32,893 nucleotides of DNA from Candidatus Latescibacterota bacterium (GTDB lineage: Bacteria > Latescibacterota > UBA2968 > UBA8231), in NCBI GenBank assembly GCA_022820485.1, contig JAJEFJ010000037.1:1-32893 (forward strand), read 5' to 3'. The notes beneath the pieces were generated by a model, which was not told where the DNA came from, made no database searches, and was given only the letters and a program-made list of their open reading frames with translations. The translations under genes and the position numbers were made by a program. Shown here in pieces: positions 7,769-15,926 of this stretch; the stretch's first letter is position 1, and every line of letters begins with the position of its first letter.

Positions 7769-9532
7769 ATGGACCCGCGCCCCAACATCGTCTTCGTCCT
7801 CACCGACGACCAAGGCTACGGCGACTTGGGCTGTCACGGCAACAGCGCGATCCGCACGCCTTGCCTCGACCGCTTCCACCAAGACGCCGTGCACTTCACC
7901 TCCTACCACGTCGGCTCCACCTGCGCCCCCACCCGCGCTGGCCTGCTCACCGGCCACTACTGCAACAGCGCCGGCGTCTGGCACACCATCGGCGGCCGCT
8001 CGCTGTTGCGCGCCGACGAGTGGACCCTCGCGGACGCGCTTACTAGTGCTGGCTACCGCACCGGCCACTTCGGCAAATGGCACCTCGGCGACAGCCCACC
8101 CTACCGCCCTCACGAGCGCGGCTTTACCGAATCCATCTACCACGCCGGCGGCGGCATCGGCAACACGGGCGACGCTTGGGGCAACGACTACTTTGACGAC
8201 ACCTATTTCAAAAACGGCGTCCCCACCCCATACGAGGGCTACTGCACGGACGTGTTCTTCCGCGAGGGGCAACGCTTTATTAAAGAAAACGCCGACCGGC
8301 CCTTCTTCTGCTACATCGCCACCAACGCGCCGCACGGACCGCTCAACGTCGAGCCGCACTACGTCGAGCAATACCGCGACGCCACCCCGCACGAAGACCG
8401 CGCCCGCTTCTACGGCATGATCACCAACATCGACGAAAACTTCGGCCAGTTGCAAGCCACGCTCGACGAGTTGGGTATCGCCGACAATACCATCCTCATC
8501 TTTATGACCGACAACGGCACAGCCACCGGCGTCGAGCTAGACGCCGACCAGTTCCCCCAAGAAGGACCGGGCAGTTACAACGCCGGAATGCGCGGCAAAA
8601 AAGGCTCCCAGTACGAAGGCGGCCATCGCGTGCCCTTCCTCATCCGCTATCCCAACGGGCACATCGCCGGCGGCCACGATATCGACGCGCTGACCAGCTA
8701 CGTGGATTTCATGCCGACCCTGCTCGACTTGTGCGAAGTCGAAGTCCCGGCCGACCGCACTTTCCACGGCCAGAGCCTAGTGCCGCTGCTGCGCGGCGCA
8801 GACGATTCAGCTTTAGCCGACCGCATCAACGTCTGCGACACCCAACGCGTGGCCAATCCAGTCAAATGGCGCAAGAGCTCGGTGATGAAGGACAAGTGGC
8901 GGCTCATCGACGGTCACGAGCTTTACGACCTCGGCACCGATCCCGGCCAACGGCAGAACATCGCCGCTGAGCATCCTGACACCGTCGCCGACCTGCGCGC
9001 TGCGTACGATGCCTGGTGGGAACTCATCTCCGAGCAGTTCGACCGCGACGAGCCGATTGCCTTGGGCGGGGACGACCAACCCGCTAAACTCACCACCCAC
9101 GATATCCGCAATGAGGCGTGCGGCGCTGTCTGGAATCAGCGCCAAGTCCGCGCCGGACAAATCGCGAGTGGCTTTTGGGCCGTTGATGTCAAAGAGGCGG
9201 GCCGCTACCAGATTGAGCTGCGGCGCTGGCCCGAGGAAACCGGCTATGTACTTACTGCGGGGATCGAAGGCGACGACAGCGGCTGGTACCGCGCCGGCAT
9301 CCAGCCGAAAAATGCGCCAGCCTACGAGGGTGGAGTCGCCCTCGCCCTCGGCTGGGCACAGCTAACAATCGGCGGCCAAAATCTCCAGCAAGAAGTCGAT
9401 CCCGACGCGACGAGCGCTTGCTTTGAGATCGACCTCGCCGCTGGCTTTGACCGGCTCTACGCCTCGTTCTACGACCGCATCGAGCGGACCATCGCCCCTT
9501 ATTACGTGTACGTGCGGAAGTTGTCGGACTAG
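7769..9532 (+). CDS. Sulfatase (type I, formylglycine-dependent, arylsulfatase-like)
   Basis: 587 residues. The N-terminus NIVFVLTDDQGYGDLG carries the first metal-binding Asp pair of S1 sulfatases. The activation motif CAPTR (CxPxR) has Cys52 as the residue to be converted to formylglycine, and GKWHLGD and TDNGT motifs follow. After about residue 440 there is an added beta-rich C-terminal domain. No signal peptide is seen, so either the enzyme is cytoplasmic or export uses another route. It begins three bases after the RraA-like gene. It probably removes sulfate from a sugar or small sulfate ester; the desulfated target is not predictable. No formylglycine-generating enzyme is encoded in the window. 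Its stop overlaps the stop of the convergent small gene by three bases. Confidence 0.92.
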   Translation: MDPRPNIVFVLTDDQGYGDLGCHGNSAIRTPCLDRFHQDAVHFTSYHVGSTCAPTRAGLLTGHYCNSAGVWHTIGGRSLLRADEWTLADALTSAGYRTGHFGKWHLGDSPPYRPHERGFTESIYHAGGGIGNTGDAWGNDYFDDTYFKNGVPTPYEGYCTDVFFREGQRFIKENADRPFFCYIATNAPHGPLNVEPHYVEQYRDATPHEDRARFYGMITNIDENFGQLQATLDELGIADNTILIFMTDNGTATGVELDADQFPQEGPGSYNAGMRGKKGSQYEGGHRVPFLIRYPNGHIAGGHDIDALTSYVDFMPTLLDLCEVEVPADRTFHGQSLVPLLRGADDSALADRINVCDTQRVANPVKWRKSSVMKDKWRLIDGHELYDLGTDPGQRQNIAAEHPDTVADLRAAYDAWWELISEQFDRDEPIALGGDDQPAKLTTHDIRNEACGAVWNQRQVRAGQIASGFWAVDVKEAGRYQIELRRWPEETGYVLTAGIEGDDSGWYRAGIQPKNAPAYEGGVALALGWAQLTIGGQNLQQEVDPDATSACFEIDLAAGFDRLYASFYDRIERTIAPYYVYVRKLSD

Positions 9533-9711
9533 GGCGCGTCGGTTTTCTGAGATGCTATGGCAGCTCGTGGGGACAACGAAACGATTTTGTGACCGCTTGT
9601 TTTTTGCCGTTCACGAGCAGCGCGGCAAATGGCCTTGATGTCGTAGTTATACTGCGCCGCATACTCTTCGCGTATGCGGCGGACTTCTGCAATGATTGGA
9701 TCGCGCCACAT
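9529..9711 (-). CDS. Small conserved protein, possibly antitoxin-like
   Basis: 60 residues beginning MWRDPIIAEVRRIREEYAAQ, followed by a YDIKAICRAARERQ helix and a Ser/Pro-rich tail. I recognise this as a widespread short family in cyanobacteria and related genomes (DPIVEEVRRIREE type), usually annotated hypothetical and often found beside toxin-antitoxin-like genes. It is the third gene of a minus-strand run with DUF4160 and DUF2442 genes and starts 18 bases after the DUF2442 gene. Its end overlaps the sulfatase stop. No DNA-binding motif is obvious; function is unknown. Confidence 0.6.
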   Translation of the reverse strand: MWRDPIIAEVRRIREEYAAQYNYDIKAICRAARERQKTSGHKIVSLSPRAAIASQKTDAP

Positions 9712-9729
9712 GTTACACAGTTTTGAGAA

Positions 9730-9966
9730 TCAATCTTTTACAGAATCCAAATACAATGTATCAGGACATATATCTTGTCCGTGAGGCCAAACAACGGTTC
9801 CATCCAAGGCTTTTGCCTTCTTAAAGTAATTTCTGTCTTGCAATTCTTGGAACACACCAAAATCCAATAATCCAGAACAGTCGTAGAACCCCTGCTCTCC
9901 ATTATCGAAAAGCAGCTTCAATTTATGCCCTTCTATTGCAGTGGCTTCTAATATTCTTGGGTTCAT
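9730..9966 (-). CDS. DUF2442 domain protein
   Basis: 78 residues. The pattern NPRILEATAIEGHKLKLLFDNGE, then GLLDFGVFQEL and GTVVWPHGQDICPDTLY, matches DUF2442. That family of small proteins is commonly encoded next to DUF4160 genes in mobile or accessory regions and is suspected to be one half of a toxin-antitoxin pair. It lies five bases downstream of the DUF4160 gene on the same strand. The DNA here is clearly AT-richer than the surrounding metabolic genes, pointing to horizontal acquisition. The biochemical role is unknown. Confidence 0.8.
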   Translation of the reverse strand: MNPRILEATAIEGHKLKLLFDNGEQGFYDCSGLLDFGVFQELQDRNYFKKAKALDGTVVWPHGQDICPDTLYLDSVKD

Positions 9967-9971
9967 AAAAT

Positions 9972-10241
9972 TTACCTCAAAGGATCAATTTTGTAGGGTT
10001 GTTGTCCAGATACAGCAAGTTCCCAGTCTGCTACAAGTTCATCTTTGTGCAATTCAATCCACGCTTGTAAAAGTTTCATTTTTGAGTTCGGAATACTACC
10101 ATCAAGAACCTCGCCATCAGGTATTGCAACGATCACTTCTTGGCCTTGATACTTAGCATGTATATGTGGCTTATTATGCTGCCTATTGTCCATAAAATAC
10201 ATATAGACAATTATTCCATAAAACATAGATATCGCTGGCAT
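9972..10241 (-). CDS. DUF4160 domain protein
   Basis: 89 residues. The core HNKPHIHAKYQGQEVIVAI and the C-terminal LLQAWIELHKDELVADWELA are diagnostic of DUF4160. It is the first gene of a three-gene minus-strand module with DUF2442 and a 60-residue protein. GGAGG a few bases before the ATG supports the start. An inverted repeat lies just upstream of that site and could be an autoregulatory operator. DUF4160/DUF2442 pairs are common and have been proposed as toxin-antitoxin modules; which member would be toxic is not known. Low GC content suggests transfer. Confidence 0.82.
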   Translation of the reverse strand: MPAISMFYGIIVYMYFMDNRQHNKPHIHAKYQGQEVIVAIPDGEVLDGSIPNSKMKLLQAWIELHKDELVADWELAVSGQQPYKIDPLR

Positions 10242-10252
10242 TCATCCCTCCG

Positions 10253-10268
10253 TACAATATAGATTGTA
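10253..10268 (-). promoter_or_regulatory. Operator-like inverted repeat upstream of the DUF4160 module
   Basis: TACAAT, four bases, ATTGTA: a perfect 6+6 inverted repeat centred about 20 bases upstream of the DUF4160 start, immediately before its ribosome site. On the minus strand it offers -10-like hexamers (TACAAT, TATATT). A consensus-like TTGACA sits at 10291-10296, but its spacing of 22 bases or more is too long for a standard promoter. Its placement suits autoregulation by a toxin-antitoxin protein; this is inference. Confidence 0.4.
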
Positions 10269-10315
10269 AAAAATCTTCATACATACACCTTGTCAATGGA
10301 CAACCTCCCCACCCA

Positions 10316-12691
10316 CTAGCGCACCAGCAGCAACTTACGCGTCTGCCTCTCGCTCCCAGCCCGTAGCTGGTACAAATACAACCCCGAAGCCAGCGGACGT
10401 CCCTGCCCGTCACGGCCATCCCAATGCAGGACGTGCCGACCGGCCGACCGATGACCACTTATCAGAGTCGCTACGTGCTGCCCTGTGAGGGTATAGACTT
10501 TCAGTTCGACCTCTTGGGCGCGATCGAGAGTATAGCGGATCGCAGTCTGGCTGTTGAACGGATTGGGAAAATTCTGCTCTAGGCCGAAGTGCTGCGGCGT
10601 CGCGTCTTCGCGCGTCTCGTGGACGACGGTGGGTCTGGTAAACTCCGTGCGTACCAGCCGCAGATCGTCGATGTAAAAGCGCCCCTCTAGGTTCGCAGCA
10701 AAACGCACGGTCTCTATCGGCTGGTCGAGAATGCCGAACGCACTCAGGGGAACTTCTATCTCCTGCCATTCCTTATGCCCCAAATCCAGATCGTAATCGC
10801 CTGCTCCTTCGCCCAAAAGAACGACCCGTTGGAAGCCGCCGCTTTCCAACACCACCTCGACCACATCGTCTTCGGCTGGCACCACATCGCCCGGATGGAT
10901 CGCCAGCCGTAGCGCCCGATAACCCACCGTCTCGATAGGTGTCAGCGGCTCCATGTCCAACTGCCAAGGCAACAGCCGCGTCAGAGGGTCGCCCGTCAGC
11001 ACGCCGGCCGCAGTGCCGGTAAAAACCGGGCCACTGCCGTCGAACTCAAAGCTATCCAAGCCCAAACCTGCATTGGCGGTCCAGCCCGCAGCCAACTCGT
11101 CATCGGCGATCGCCAAGTCCTCGGCCGGCAGCACCACCAGCGTGCGCGAGAGCGCGATTTCAAACGGACCTTCCGCCGTATTTTGCGCTATGCTCACCGC
11201 GATCTGCTCGCGACCGTTGGTCTCCGCGCCCGCCAATGCGGCCTCCAGCCGGTAACGCCCGTCGCCCAAATCAGTAAGCGGCGTTTCAGCGCTGCCGCCC
11301 AAGGCACTTAGATCGGCGCTCACTACCGGGTCGGCCGCTTCCCGGTCAAAGCGCGTCAACGCAATCGCCGCGGACAAATCGAGCGGCTGACCAGCCAAGA
11401 CCGTATCCGGCGGCTCAACCTCCCACTGCCCCATCAGCGGCCCAACCCGCACCCGGAAAACCGCCTGGGTCGTGTGATCGCTAGAGACGTAAAGCGCCCC
11501 CTCGGCGTCGCTTTCCAAACCCACGGGCTTACCCCATACCCTGTTGCTACCCGGATTGGGACGGAAGCCGGTGAGGAAATCGGCTACTTGGGTATTTTGC
11601 CCGTCCGGGTCGCTAAACACTGCCACCACCTTATAGCCCGGGTCGTTACCCCGCACACCAGCGCGCAGCGCGACGAAGGCTTGGTTGTGGTATGCAGAGG
11701 GAAATTGGTCCCCAGTGTAAAAGTGGATCGCCATCGGCGCGGTGTGGGCCGCGACCGTGGCAGCCGGCTGCTCCATTCGCTCCACGTCGAGCGTGTCTTG
11801 GCGCGTAAAGGGCGCAATCGAGCGAAAGTACTCGTCAATCTCAAAGTCAACCCACGCCTGATAACCGTGCGCCAGCGGCCAGCCATAGAACCCACCCTCG
11901 CGCACAATGACAATGGTCTCAGGCGGCAAGTCCCGCCCGCTGCGGTCGTGGCCGTTGTTGGTCGCCCACAACTCGCCGGTGAGCGGGTGCAGCGCCAAGC
12001 CTATGGAATTGCGTAAACCGCTGGCGAAAATCCGCCGCCCCGTGCCGTCGAGGTTAAAGGCCAGCACGGTAGCGCGCTCGGGGTCACGCTCGCGGCACAG
12101 ATCGCAGGAGGATCCCTGATGCACGTATATCCGCCCGTTGGCCTCGTCAAAGACGATGGTGTGCGTAACGTGCTCTGCGCCGCCTAAACCGGGGATCCAC
12201 GTCGCCAAATCCGGGATAAAGACCTCGCGCTCTTCGTAAAAGCCGTCGCCATCACCATCCCTGAAGCGCACGACCTCATCGGTATCGGCCACGTACATAG
12301 CCCCCTGATAAAAGGCCACGCTATTGGGCCACAGCAGATCGTCGGCCACCGTCCGCACCTCGTCGGCTCGGCCATCGCGGTCGCGGTCGGGCAGAGCCAC
12401 AACGCGCCCAGTGCGGTTGGGGTCGGCGCGCCACTCGCTATTGCCTCGGGTGCCCATGACCGCCACGTGCAACACGCTATCCGGGCTCCACGCCATCAGC
12501 CGCGCCTTGCCGACATCCTCGGCGAACAACTCGACGACAAAACCAGGAGGGACGTTCAAGGTCCGATCCTCGAGCCCTGCCACGGCGACCGGCTGGAGTT
12601 GGAGGTCGATTTTTGGAGTCAGATAGACCTCGCCGGGCGCTTGGGCATAGCCGCTGCTGACGAGGAGACAAAGGGCGATGAGCAAACGCAT
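10316..12691 (-). CDS. Secreted PQQ-dependent sugar (sorbosone) dehydrogenase-like beta-propeller protein with C-terminal sorting domain
   Basis: 791 residues. The start at 12691 is chosen because it begins a clear signal peptide (MRLLIALCLLVSSGYAQA) with GAAAGG upstream; the longer in-frame start would bury that signal. Residues about 45-430 form a sorbosone/glucose dehydrogenase-like propeller (PPGFVVELFAEDVGKARLM, ANGRIYVHQGSS, GLALHPLTGELWATNNGHDRSG). A CxxC (CDLC) is present without the following His, so no c-type heme. A beta-rich middle part (about 600-690) resembles a carbohydrate-binding or discoidin-like domain. Residues 702-791 are a PNPFN-type domain ending in KLLLVR, related to FlgD-like/type IX secretion sorting domains. 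It probably oxidises a sugar at the surface; the cofactor is inferred. Confidence 0.75.
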   Translation of the reverse strand: MRLLIALCLLVSSGYAQAPGEVYLTPKIDLQLQPVAVAGLEDRTLNVPPGFVVELFAEDVGKARLMAWSPDSVLHVAVMGTRGNSEWRADPNRTGRVVALPDRDRDGRADEVRTVADDLLWPNSVAFYQGAMYVADTDEVVRFRDGDGDGFYEEREVFIPDLATWIPGLGGAEHVTHTIVFDEANGRIYVHQGSSCDLCRERDPERATVLAFNLDGTGRRIFASGLRNSIGLALHPLTGELWATNNGHDRSGRDLPPETIVIVREGGFYGWPLAHGYQAWVDFEIDEYFRSIAPFTRQDTLDVERMEQPAATVAAHTAPMAIHFYTGDQFPSAYHNQAFVALRAGVRGNDPGYKVVAVFSDPDGQNTQVADFLTGFRPNPGSNRVWGKPVGLESDAEGALYVSSDHTTQAVFRVRVGPLMGQWEVEPPDTVLAGQPLDLSAAIALTRFDREAADPVVSADLSALGGSAETPLTDLGDGRYRLEAALAGAETNGREQIAVSIAQNTAEGPFEIALSRTLVVLPAEDLAIADDELAAGWTANAGLGLDSFEFDGSGPVFTGTAAGVLTGDPLTRLLPWQLDMEPLTPIETVGYRALRLAIHPGDVVPAEDDVVEVVLESGGFQRVVLLGEGAGDYDLDLGHKEWQEIEVPLSAFGILDQPIETVRFAANLEGRFYIDDLRLVRTEFTRPTVVHETREDATPQHFGLEQNFPNPFNSQTAIRYTLDRAQEVELKVYTLTGQHVATLISGHRSAGRHVLHWDGRDGQGRPLASGLYLYQLRAGSERQTRKLLLVR

Positions 12692-12862
12692 CGTTGGCAA
12701 CCTTTCTTGCAAGTGGAGTAAAAACTTGTGTATAAAAACGCACCCGCCCCCAATAAGGGCAAAGTGCGCCTGCCGTGAGTTCCTGAAGACACGCTGCAAC
12801 AGATAGCGCATTAACCCGCCGCGTCTTATCTTCCCGCGCACACTTCACCCGGAGAATTCATC

Positions 12863-13864
12863 ATGCGCATCGGCATCATGGGCGTCCACTACGGCCACAT
12901 CGGCGGCATGATCCAATCCGCCTTGCAGGCAGCAAACGGCCAGATCGTCGGCTTGGTTGAAGACGACGACGCACTCTGCGCACGCTACGCATCCATCCCC
13001 CGCTTCGCCACTTTAGAGGACATGATCGACCGCGCCCGGCCCGAGCTAATCCTCGAAGGCTTGATCCACCACGAAAAAACCGCGCTCGTAGAAACCTGCG
13101 CCCGCGCTGGCATTCACCTGCTGCTCGACAAACCCCTGTGCCGCACGCTCGACGACTGGGAGCGCATGCGCCGCGCTGTCGCCGCCAGCGCAATCCACGT
13201 ATCCATGTGGTTCACCTCGCGCAGCTATCCGCCGTTTATCGCCCTGCGCCAAGCCATTCTCGACGGCGCGCTCGGAGACATCGCCAGCCTCATCTCCACC
13301 CACCCGCACAAGATCCGTCGCGACACAGCCCCAGCCTGGTATTTCGACCCGGAGCAGTACACGGGAGCGTTTCACGACCTCGCTTGCCACGGCGTCGATC
13401 AAATCCGCTGGCTCACTGGTGCCGAATGCGTCGGCGTCCACGCCCTCACCACCTGCAAGCGGTTCACGGATGAGCCGCACTTAGACGACCACGTGCAGGC
13501 CTCCTTTGAGCTATCCGACGGCGCATTGGCAACCCTCACCGCCGACTGGCTCACACCGCAAGCCGCGCCCTCGTTTGGCGACACCCGCTTCATCATCATG
13601 GGCACGACCGGCTCGGCCCACCTGCGCGCCTATGCCGACAACCACCTGCTCATCGCCACCAATGAGCGCGAGCCATACTCACCCGATCTCCCCGCAGACC
13701 AAAGCAGCGCATTCGTCGCCAACCTGATCGACGCCATTGAACGCGGCACCGACCTCTTCATCCCCACCCGCTCGGTATTCGCCACGGCCCAAGCCTGCCT
13801 GCTGGCCCAAGAGTCCGCCCGGCAAGGGGGCGCGTTCCTCCGCATCCCACCCTTTGCGCTATGA
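12863..13864 (+). CDS. Gfo/Idh/MocA family oxidoreductase
   Basis: 333 residues. The N-terminal Rossmann start is IGIMGVHYGHIG, a variant of the usual GxGxxG. The family DKP/EKP motif appears as LLDKPL with Lys90, and the substrate-domain motif is FHDLACHGVD with Asp172 and His176. These enzymes use NAD(P) to oxidise or reduce hydroxyl groups of sugars and cyclitols. GGAG eight bases before the ATG supports the start. Its TGA is followed at once by a GH32/43-like propeller protein, so the pair is translationally linked and probably works on the same sugar. The substrate is not readable. Confidence 0.85.
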   Translation: MRIGIMGVHYGHIGGMIQSALQAANGQIVGLVEDDDALCARYASIPRFATLEDMIDRARPELILEGLIHHEKTALVETCARAGIHLLLDKPLCRTLDDWERMRRAVAASAIHVSMWFTSRSYPPFIALRQAILDGALGDIASLISTHPHKIRRDTAPAWYFDPEQYTGAFHDLACHGVDQIRWLTGAECVGVHALTTCKRFTDEPHLDDHVQASFELSDGALATLTADWLTPQAAPSFGDTRFIIMGTTGSAHLRAYADNHLLIATNEREPYSPDLPADQSSAFVANLIDAIERGTDLFIPTRSVFATAQACLLAQESARQGGAFLRIPPFAL

Positions 13865-13873
13865 GTGATAACC

Positions 13874-15322
13874 ATGTCCATCGACCTCATTGACCCAAAA
13901 AAGCACCACCAACTCTTTCTCGACAGCCGCGCCTTAGTCTCGGAGCAAGGCACCACCCGCACCCTACACCCTCCCAAAAGGTGCGGCCCCCTCATCACCG
14001 GCGGCATCCAAAGCCGTAGCGCGCCCTTGTGGAACCCGGACGAGGGACGCTACGAATGGTGGTACAACGGGCCACAAGCCCGCTTTGCCATCTCCCACGA
14101 CGGCGAGCACTGGGAACAACCCTCCCTCGGGCTATACGAGTCAAACGGCAGCAAAGACAACAACATCGCCTGCGACCCCAACGGCCCGGGCCTGTACCAC
14201 ATCGTCCGCGACGAGCGCGACCCCGACCCGAACCGCCGCTACAAAGCCCTGTTCGGCAGCAGTGGCCGCGACGGTGCCATTTCGCCCGACGGCTTTGCTT
14301 GGACCCCGCTCCCTAGCTCCTTCATCCCCAGCCAAGACGAGTCCCAGTTTGTGTACGACCCCTATACCGAGCAATTCCTCGCCATGGTCAAACAGCCCAC
14401 CGAATGGGGCCGCTCGGTCTGGCTGGCGACCAGCCGCGGCTTCGACCACTTCACCGCGCCCGAACTCATCTTCCACGCCGACGAAACCGACTGGGAAAAC
14501 TGCCGCCAGCGCGTCCGCACCATCATCGACGACCCAGCGTACATCACCCCACCAATCGTCGATGACGAAGACTACCACGCCGAAATCTACAACATGGCCA
14601 TCATGCCCTATCAGGGGCTGTACATCGGCTTCCCCACTGTCTTCAACCCCATCGGTGCCATCCCGCCGCCAGCCACCAATTTCACCCGCATCAACCAGAT
14701 TGAAATGGCCGTCTCGCGCGACCTACGCACTTGGGACCGCGTGGCCGACCGCACGCCCTTTATCGGCATCGAACCCTGGGACGGGGAAAACTACGGCACC
14801 AGCCAGCTCCTGATGGCTGGTGCTCCATTGGTGCGCGAAGACGGCGAGATTTGGATGTACTACAACGCCCTCCGCATACCGGGCAGCGTGGAAATGTACC
14901 AGCGCTTCAACCGCTGCAAGGAACTGTTCCGGCTCGGGGTAGCAGAGCGCCACTTCGCCGACCCAGGCGCGCTCTGCTTGGCCAAGCTGCCGCCCGACCG
15001 CTTCGTCTCCATCGACGGCGACGAAATCGCCACCCTCATCACCCAGCCCTTCCACTGGCGTGGCCAAGACCTCTACCTCAACGCCGACGCCCGTTGGGGC
15101 GAAATCTACGCCGAGATCCAAGACGCCGAGACCGGCAGACCCCTCCCCGGCTTCTGGGTACCCGGGGAAGAACCGCCGCCCTTTACCGGCGACAGCTTGC
15201 GAGCCAAATACGAGTGGAAGCACTCGCACGATCTGGTATTTGAAAAACCAGTGCGCCTAAAGTTTTACTTGCACCAAGCGCGGCTATACGCCTATTGGCT
15301 GGAAGACCGCGGCGTTGAATAG
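13874..15322 (+). CDS. Glycoside-hydrolase-like five-bladed propeller protein (GH32/43/68-like superfamily)
   Basis: 482 residues from the ATG at 13874; a GTG three codons upstream, directly after the previous stop, is an alternative. Neither has a ribosome site, which suggests reinitiation. The protein has no signal peptide. It contains propeller-type strands with paired aromatic and acidic residues (RYEWWYNGPQARFAISHDGEHW, DGFAWTPLPSSF, EMAVSRDLRTWDRV, EDGEIWMYYNALRI). These are typical of the GH32/GH43 fold proteins that are numerous in Planctomycetes- and Latescibacteria-like genomes. A C-terminal beta-sandwich (about 380-482) follows. Catalytic acids cannot be assigned with confidence. 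With the preceding oxidoreductase it suggests intracellular processing of a sugar. Confidence 0.6.
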   Translation: MSIDLIDPKKHHQLFLDSRALVSEQGTTRTLHPPKRCGPLITGGIQSRSAPLWNPDEGRYEWWYNGPQARFAISHDGEHWEQPSLGLYESNGSKDNNIACDPNGPGLYHIVRDERDPDPNRRYKALFGSSGRDGAISPDGFAWTPLPSSFIPSQDESQFVYDPYTEQFLAMVKQPTEWGRSVWLATSRGFDHFTAPELIFHADETDWENCRQRVRTIIDDPAYITPPIVDDEDYHAEIYNMAIMPYQGLYIGFPTVFNPIGAIPPPATNFTRINQIEMAVSRDLRTWDRVADRTPFIGIEPWDGENYGTSQLLMAGAPLVREDGEIWMYYNALRIPGSVEMYQRFNRCKELFRLGVAERHFADPGALCLAKLPPDRFVSIDGDEIATLITQPFHWRGQDLYLNADARWGEIYAEIQDAETGRPLPGFWVPGEEPPPFTGDSLRAKYEWKHSHDLVFEKPVRLKFYLHQARLYAYWLEDRGVE

Positions 15323-15440
15323 GAGTCGGCGACCTCGTGCCACGTCTGCACACGCACCGACAGCGCGATTTCCTCGCTGCCGCTATGTGCCTTGACCTGC
15401 CTTTGAAGTACTAGAAATTCGTAGGGGGGGTTTGTGGAAG

Positions 15441-15470
15441 TACGGTAACACTTGCTTCTGTACGGTAACA
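15441..15470. repeat. Two direct repeats of TACGGTAACA, 20-bp period
   Basis: TACGGTAACA occurs at 15441-15450 and 15461-15470, two helical turns apart, in the 155-base gap between the convergent ends of the propeller gene and the coiled-coil gene. Such spacing suits paired protein sites, but no promoter is expected between convergent genes. The rest of this gap shows nothing else. Confidence 0.5.
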
Positions 15471-15477
15471 GTCTCGG

Positions 15478-15819
15478 CTAGCCTGCAAAGACCTTAACGG
15501 CCACCGGCACGAGCAAGCCCATCATCGTCGCCCACATGCCGATCATCGTGCCGATCAGCCAGCGAAAGTCCCGGCGGTGGCTGCTCTCCAAACTGTTCAT
15601 GCGGGCCTCTAGCCTGCTCTCCAAGCTGCTCATGCGACCCTCTAAATCGCTCCTCAAGCTGCTCATCTGGGCCTCTAAATCGCTCTTCAAGCTGCTCATC
15701 TGGGCCTCTAAGCTACTCATGCGACGCTCCAGGCTGCCTAAGCGGTCGTTGATCTGCTCAATGATGCCTTCGAGGCGACCAAGGCGGTCGCCGTAGTCGA
15801 GGGGGGAACGTTCTGCCAT
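15478..15819 (-). CDS. Coiled-coil protein with C-terminal transmembrane helix
   Basis: 113 residues. The start at 15819 is preferred: AAGGAG lies nine bases before it, whereas the ATG at 15828 directly abuts that site. The N-terminal part is charged. The centre is a coiled coil of 7- and 11-residue repeats (MSSLKSDLEAQ, MSSLRSDLEGR, MSSLESRLEAR). The end is one hydrophobic helix (WLIGTMIGMWATMMGLLVPV). It resembles small XhlA/DUF1640-like membrane coiled-coil proteins. It would be anchored in the inner membrane with the coil in the cytoplasm or periplasm. It follows the GH5 gene on the same strand after about 107 bases. Function unknown. Confidence 0.65.
   Translation of the reverse strand: MAERSPLDYGDRLGRLEGIIEQINDRLGSLERRMSSLEAQMSSLKSDLEAQMSSLRSDLEGRMSSLESRLEARMNSLESSHRRDFRWLIGTMIGMWATMMGLLVPVAVKVFAG
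15623..15721 (-). repeat. 33-bp tandem repeat, three copies, coding for hendecads
   Basis: Units at 15623-15655, 15656-15688 and 15689-15721 each begin AAGCTGCTCAT on the plus strand and differ at a few positions. Each encodes one 11-residue coiled-coil repeat of the membrane protein. The near identity in DNA suggests growth by recent unit duplication. Confidence 0.85.
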
Positions 15820-15926
15820 GCCTGCCATCTCCTTCTTGATAGGTCAATGTACTCACCATCGGGCACCCGTTCAATAGAGCGCCCTGCTATTCGGCAAAAG
15901 CAAAACGCGGACCAGAAACGCTATCT

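Noticed and set aside
7112..8455. Long minus-strand open frame (447 codons) opposite the RraA-like and sulfatase genes
   Set aside because: Val/Ala/Asp-rich composition without domains; it is the complement of two clearly functional genes in GC-rich DNA.
10291..10296. TTGACA as the -35 of a DUF4160 promoter
   Set aside because: The nearest -10-like hexamers are 22 or more bases away, beyond normal spacing.
12060..12125. CxxC motif in the sorbosone-dehydrogenase-like protein as a c-type heme site
   Set aside because: The motif is CDLC followed by Arg, not CxxCH.
12692..12841. 50-residue N-terminal extension of the sorbosone-dehydrogenase-like protein
   Set aside because: It would bury the signal peptide that starts at 12691, which has its own ribosome site.
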